The notes under the pieces are model-generated. The model was not told the DNA's origin, did no database searches, and worked only from the letters and a program-made list of their open reading frames with translations. Below, piece after piece: positions 5,544 through 6,644 of a stretch of DNA of 6,644 bases; the first letter of the stretch is position 1, and each line of letters begins with the position of its first letter. The position numbers were made by a program, and so were the translations under genes. This DNA is from Verrucomicrobiota bacterium (GTDB taxonomy: Bacteria; Verrucomicrobiota; Verrucomicrobiia; Limisphaerales; CAIQOK01): contig JANYDP010000403.1 of assembly GCA_025363535.1 (NCBI GenBank), positions 1-6,644 of the forward strand, written 5' to 3'.

Positions 5544-6134
5544 ATGCGAATTTCTGGCGGCCAGGCGGGCGGACGGATTTTGAAAGTGCCAAAAGGCCTG
5601 GACGTGCGGCCTACGCCGGACCTCGTCAAACAGGCCGTGTTTAACAGCCTCGGTGCCCGGGTCGTCGGCGCGCGCGTGCTGGAACTGTTCGCCGGCACCG
5701 GCGCATTGAGTCTCGAATGTCTGAGCCGGGGCGCGGCCTCGGCGGTGTCGGTCGAATTATCCCAGCGTCACGCCCACGTCTTGAAACAAAATGCGCTCGC
5801 CGCCGGGTTCCCGCCGGAAAACTTGCACGCCCGGGTGCAGGATGCTTTCGCCGCCGTGGTGCAGTTGGTGTCCGTCAACGCCGAGTTTGATTTGATTCTG
5901 GCCGATCCTCCGTATGGCGAGAAGAACGTGAACCGCCGTTCGACCTCCTTCGCGCAAAAACTTTTGGACAATACAAACCTCCCGAGCCTGCTCGCTCCCG
6001 GCGGATTATTCGTGCTGGGGCACACCAAACGCGACACGTTGAGCGTCCCGGAAACCTGGCGTGAAAAAAAGCTGCTCAAGCACGGCGATACCCTAATGCG
6101 GTTTTTTGAATCAATGAAAACTCCCGGAGCCTGA
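5544..6134 (+). CDS. rsmD: 16S rRNA (guanine(966)-N(2))-methyltransferase RsmD
   Basis: This is a 196-residue SAM-dependent methyltransferase. The family methylates N2 of G966 of 16S rRNA, near the P site, during 30S assembly. The sequence shows the family start MRISGGQAGGRIL, then RPTPDLVKQAVFNSLG (residues 23-38), the SAM-binding motif LELFAGTGALSLECLSRGA (residues 46-64, G51 and G53) and the catalytic DPPY motif at 121-124. The length matches the family (about 180-200). ATG 5544 is chosen because it begins exactly at the conserved MRI; an open frame runs further upstream to 5337 but overlaps the hydrolase gene. No Shine-Dalgarno site is visible. It lies 70 bp after the hydrolase gene on the same strand, with a repeat between them, so co-transcription is possible but functionally unrelated. 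Confidence 0.93.
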   Translation: MRISGGQAGGRILKVPKGLDVRPTPDLVKQAVFNSLGARVVGARVLELFAGTGALSLECLSRGAASAVSVELSQRHAHVLKQNALAAGFPPENLHARVQDAFAAVVQLVSVNAEFDLILADPPYGEKNVNRRSTSFAQKLLDNTNLPSLLAPGGLFVLGHTKRDTLSVPETWREKKLLKHGDTLMRFFESMKTPGA

Positions 6135-6208
6135 CGGCGTGGTTTTCAAAGTTCACGCGCCTTCAAGTTCCCATTTCGGACTTCACAAGCCGAAGTTTCT
6201 CCCACAAC

Positions 6209-6247
6209 ATCCCTTTTCCCGTGATTGCGGGAATCCCTTTTATTTTT
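6209..6247 (+). terminator. Terminator-like hairpin just before purS
   Basis: TTCCCG (6216-6221) and CGGGAA (6228-6233) form a perfect 6-bp stem with a 6-nt loop, followed by a T-rich run (6238-6247, eight T of ten). The hairpin is flanked by two copies of ATCCCTTTT (6209-6217 and 6233-6241). It fits an intrinsic terminator for rsmD, but the T-run stops only two bases before the purS ATG, so it could also control purS. Confidence 0.45.
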
Positions 6248-6249
6248 AG

Positions 6250-6492
6250 ATGAAAGCCAAAATTATTATCATGCCCAAGAAAGCGGTCCTCGACCCGCAG
6301 GGCAAAACTGTCCAGACCGCCCTCGAACACATGGGCTACACCGGCGTCACCGGTGTCCACATCGGCAAGTATATCGAGATTGATCTCGCGCCCGGCACGG
6401 ACAAGGCCGCCGCGCAAAAGGCCATCAACGACGCCACGCACAAGCTCTTGAGCAATCCGGTGATTGAAGATTACAAATTAGAAATCGAGTAA
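6250..6492 (+). CDS. purS: Phosphoribosylformylglycinamidine synthase subunit PurS
   Basis: The product is an 80-residue protein with the PurS pattern: a first strand (KAKIIIMPK), then VLDPQGKTVQTALEHMGY (residues 14-31), VTGVHIGKYIEIDL (residues 33-46) and a final strand IEDYKLEIE. PurS dimerises and bridges PurQ (glutaminase) and PurL (synthase) in the enzyme that turns FGAR into FGAM, the fourth step of de novo purine synthesis; Gram-negative gammaproteobacteria instead fuse these into one long PurL. The length is typical, and purQ follows on the same strand, confirming the assignment. The start at 6250 is the natural family start, although no ribosome-binding site precedes it; a T-rich terminator-like segment lies directly upstream. 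Confidence 0.94.
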   Translation: MKAKIIIMPKKAVLDPQGKTVQTALEHMGYTGVTGVHIGKYIEIDLAPGTDKAAAQKAINDATHKLLSNPVIEDYKLEIE

Positions 6493-6496
6493 GAGA

Positions 6497-6571
6497 ATTT
6501 ACGATCTACGATCTACGATTGACGACCCGCCAGCCGGTTCGCGCGTAAATCGTAAATCGTAAATCGTAAAT
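6497..6571. repeat. Heptad inverted-repeat hairpin between purS and purQ
   Basis: The right arm is four perfect tandem copies of CGTAAAT (6544-6571). The left arm is four heptads of the complementary unit: ATTTACG, ATCTACG, ATCTACG and ATTGACG (6497-6524). The 28-nt arms match at 25 of 28 positions, one mismatch in each of three heptads, around a 19-nt loop (6525-6543). The element fills nearly the whole gap between purS and purQ, so the transcript would carry a very stable stem just before the purQ start codon. It could act in mRNA stability, partial termination or subunit ratio, or be a purely selfish repeat. Confidence 0.85.
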
Positions 6572-6576
6572 CAAAA

Positions 6577-6644
6577 ATGAACTTTTCCGTCCTCCAATTC
6601 CCCGCCAGCAACTGCGATCAGGATGCCGTCCACGCCGTCCGCCT
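6577..6644 (+). CDS. purQ: Phosphoribosylformylglycinamidine synthase subunit PurQ, start only
   Basis: Only the first 22 codons lie in the window: MNFSVLQFPASNCDQDAVHAVR. This matches the start of class I glutamine amidotransferase PurQ, whose family begins with a short strand followed by FPGSNCDRD; here the Gly is Ala (FPASNCDQD). PurQ supplies ammonia from glutamine to PurL through the PurS-bridged complex. It begins 84 bp after purS, with the heptad hairpin filling the gap, whereas these genes are often nearly adjacent. No Shine-Dalgarno site is visible. Confidence 0.88.
   Translation, partial: MNFSVLQFPASNCDQDAVHAVR

Noticed and set aside
6497..6571. CRISPR array
   Set aside because: The units are 7 nt, tandem without spacers and arranged as inverted arms, and no cas gene is present.
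1..6644. Defence, toxin-antitoxin or biosynthetic system
   Set aside because: All plus-strand genes are recognised housekeeping or sensory families and nothing in the window forms a multi-gene accessory system.

Overview
The window is a GC-rich bacterial chromosome segment (composition judged by eye). It carries housekeeping genes and several short, very structured intergenic repeats. There is no phage, plasmid, transposase, CRISPR or defence gene. The gene set (cinA, tRNA-Asp, pyk, a GAF protein, a TPR protein, a secreted dienelactone hydrolase, rsmD, purS, purQ), the scarcity of Shine-Dalgarno sites and the short heptad-repeat hairpins would fit a Verrucomicrobiota-like (Pedosphaera/Limisphaera-type) genome. 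That assignment is inference from general familiarity and was not tested.

Layout. Positions 1-1176 hold most of cinA (start cut off), whose coding sequence is interrupted in frame by an imperfect palindrome that adds about 26 residues. Positions 1177-1659 hold nested inverted repeats and a minus-strand tRNA-Asp(GUC) with a recognisable promoter. Pyruvate kinase (1660-3081) follows, then a stand-alone GAF-domain protein (3149-3751). On the minus strand lie a 61-residue tail-anchored membrane protein (3764-3949) and a TPR protein (4115-4618). The TPR gene is divergent from a secreted dienelactone-hydrolase-family enzyme (4682-5473). rsmD (5544-6134) follows. The right end starts a purine cluster: purS (6250-6492) and the first 22 codons of purQ (from 6577).

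Functional links. PurS and PurQ are subunits of one enzyme, formylglycinamidine ribonucleotide synthase, and are clearly co-oriented. The other genes look like independent cellular functions: NAD-related salvage or repair, lower glycolysis, rRNA methylation, sensing and hydrolysis.

The most interesting signal is not a protein. Positions 286-359 (inside cinA) and 6497-6571 (between purS and purQ) are both hairpin-capable elements with arms of 28-29 nt, a 7-nt internal period and a 16-19 nt loop, yet they have unrelated base sequences. A weaker relative may lie between the hydrolase gene and rsmD. They look like members of a class of mobile or expanding heptad palindromes, one of which has been absorbed into a protein.
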